The notes under the pieces are model-generated. The model made no database searches, had not been told where the DNA came from, and saw only the letters and a program-made list of their open reading frames with translations. Below, in pieces: positions 63,380 to 64,000 of a stretch of DNA of 64,000 bases; position 1 is the first letter of the stretch; the number at the start of each line of letters is the position of its first letter. The DNA comes from Calothrix sp. NIES-4105 (GTDB taxonomy: Bacteria; Cyanobacteriota; Cyanobacteriia; Cyanobacteriales; Nostocaceae), in NCBI RefSeq assembly GCF_002368415.1, contig NZ_AP018290.1, positions 3,609,614 through 3,673,613 of the forward strand, written 5' to 3'. The position numbers were made by a program, and so were the translations under genes.

Positions 63380-63603
63380 ACGCTCAAACCTGCAATCAAA
63401 GCTTTTTCAAACCAGGATTATTTGCAATTATAATTACGCTTCAACCAGGATTAATTGCAACTGAACCAGAATTAAATGTAACCAACCTGCAATCATCCGT
63501 TTCAGCCAGGATTATTTGCAACTAGACTCCGAAGCGTCTCTACTTAGCTTTTTATGGTTTACTCAAAAAAATATTTTAATTTGAACGCCTGATTAATTGC
63601 AAC
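63366..63603. repeat. Two interleaved iteron-like repeat families upstream of resolvase
   Basis: Motif A, CCAGGATTATTTGCAA-like, at about 63408-63429, 63442-63461, 63463-63482 (weak), 63503-63522 and 63587-63603 (partial). Motif B, AACCTGCAATCA-like, at about 63365, 63386 and 63484. All copies face the same way, with 20-100 bp between starts. Candidates are recombination (res/att) sites for the resolvase or replication iterons. Confidence 0.7.
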
Positions 63604-63760
63604 AAGCATGGTAAAATAAACGACCGTTTTTTTCCCATTTAAACCACCCATATTACAAAACCAGGAACGGAGTCAAGTTTAGTAACGAAACTTGGTAATT
63701 ATATCAAAGGCAACATACGCTGTTAGATAACGAGTTTATTTACTTGTTGGGGGTTCAAGT

Positions 63761-64000
63761 ATGTTGATAGGCTATGCCCGGATTTCAACAGATGACCAAA
63801 ATCTGAACCTGCAATTGGATGCCTTGCAGCAAGCTGGTTGTGAAAAAATTTACACAGACCGTATAAGCGGCGCGAAAGCTCTTCGACCTGGACTTGTACT
63901 AGCCTTTGATTACGCACGTACTGGTGATGTTTTAGTGGTATGGCGCCTAGACCGCGAGCGTCAGGTCGCTCAAAGACCTGATTGAAACGATGGAAATTTT
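63761..64000 (+). pseudogene. Tn3-type serine resolvase, frameshifted and cut by window end
   Basis: Start MLIGYARISTDDQNLNLQLDALQQAGCEKIYTDRISGAK is the resolvase N-terminal domain, with the catalytic Ser in ARIST and the later RPGLVLAFDYARTGDVLVVWRLDR. After WRLDR the frame shifts: the expected L-G-R codons are missing and the sequence resumes in the +1 frame as SVRSLKDLIETME from 63957, as if 8 bp had been lost. The rest lies beyond the window. It is a small resolvase/invertase, not a large XisF-type integrase. Inactive if the shift is real. Confidence 0.78.

Noticed and set aside
63761-64000. Resolvase as the XisF-type excisionase of the coxA element
   Set aside because: Sequence is that of a small Tn3-type resolvase, not a large serine integrase, and it appears frameshifted; it cannot be claimed as the excisionase.
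1-64000. tRNA or rRNA genes
   Set aside because: No cloverleaf with a T-loop GTTCRA and acceptor pairing, and no rRNA signature, was found in any intergenic region on reading.

Overview
The window comes from an AT-rich, heterocyst-forming cyanobacterium (Nostocales). This rests on a devBCA-type exporter operon, a patB/cnfR – fdxB – coxB2 – coxA2 cluster typical of heterocysts, a stand-alone Mo-nitrogenase C-terminal-domain protein, PcxA, a CcmM-type gamma-carbonic anhydrase homologue, a phytol-kinase-like enzyme, and heptameric tandem repeats. The palindrome GGCGCC is very frequent, while the usual cyanobacterial HIP1 octamer (GCGATCGC) was not seen. I cannot name the genus.

0-6 kb: two paralogous short sigma-70-like proteins bracket an unknown protein; then devB-devC-devA on the minus strand. 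6-20 kb: housekeeping and membrane genes (M28 peptidase, a UreH-like/ferric-reductase-like fusion, a degenerate NodU-like protein, galE, an ABC half-exporter, cobO, a NarL-type regulator, two tandem TspO proteins, a VanX-like dipeptidase, yidD, a phytol-kinase-like gene, and a secreted His/Asn/Gly/Tyr repeat protein with a perfect Zur-type palindrome upstream). Small palindromic repeats lie between them. 20-25 kb: an NAD block, pncB-nadD-nrtR-like-nadE. 25-42 kb: methyltransferase, GNAT and HD-hydrolase genes, a frameshifted coiled-coil gene, a PPOX protein, dnaK, an acetoacetate-decarboxylase-like protein, a two-component system, the gamma-CA homologue with a nearby remnant, pcxA, a bestrophin and an ABC-2 transporter.

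42-49 kb looks like a decaying nuclease or defence island: an HsdR-N-like nuclease, a DUF4365-like nuclease with a partner, and a 1324-codon GHKL-ATPase/DUF3883 gene split by an in-frame TAA. Fragments are duplicated between these genes.

49-54 kb is the heterocyst respiration and nitrogen-fixation cluster. coxA2 stops being coxA after about 190 codons, near 54020, and no downstream half is present. From there to the end the content is plasmid- or element-like: an ISKra4-type IS between about 250-bp inverted arms, a nuclease-like/AAA+ ATPase/XRE module, a PIN toxin-antitoxin pair, iteron-like repeats and a frameshifted Tn3-type resolvase. My main inference is that a large element, possibly one excised during heterocyst development, interrupts coxA2; its other end lies beyond the window.
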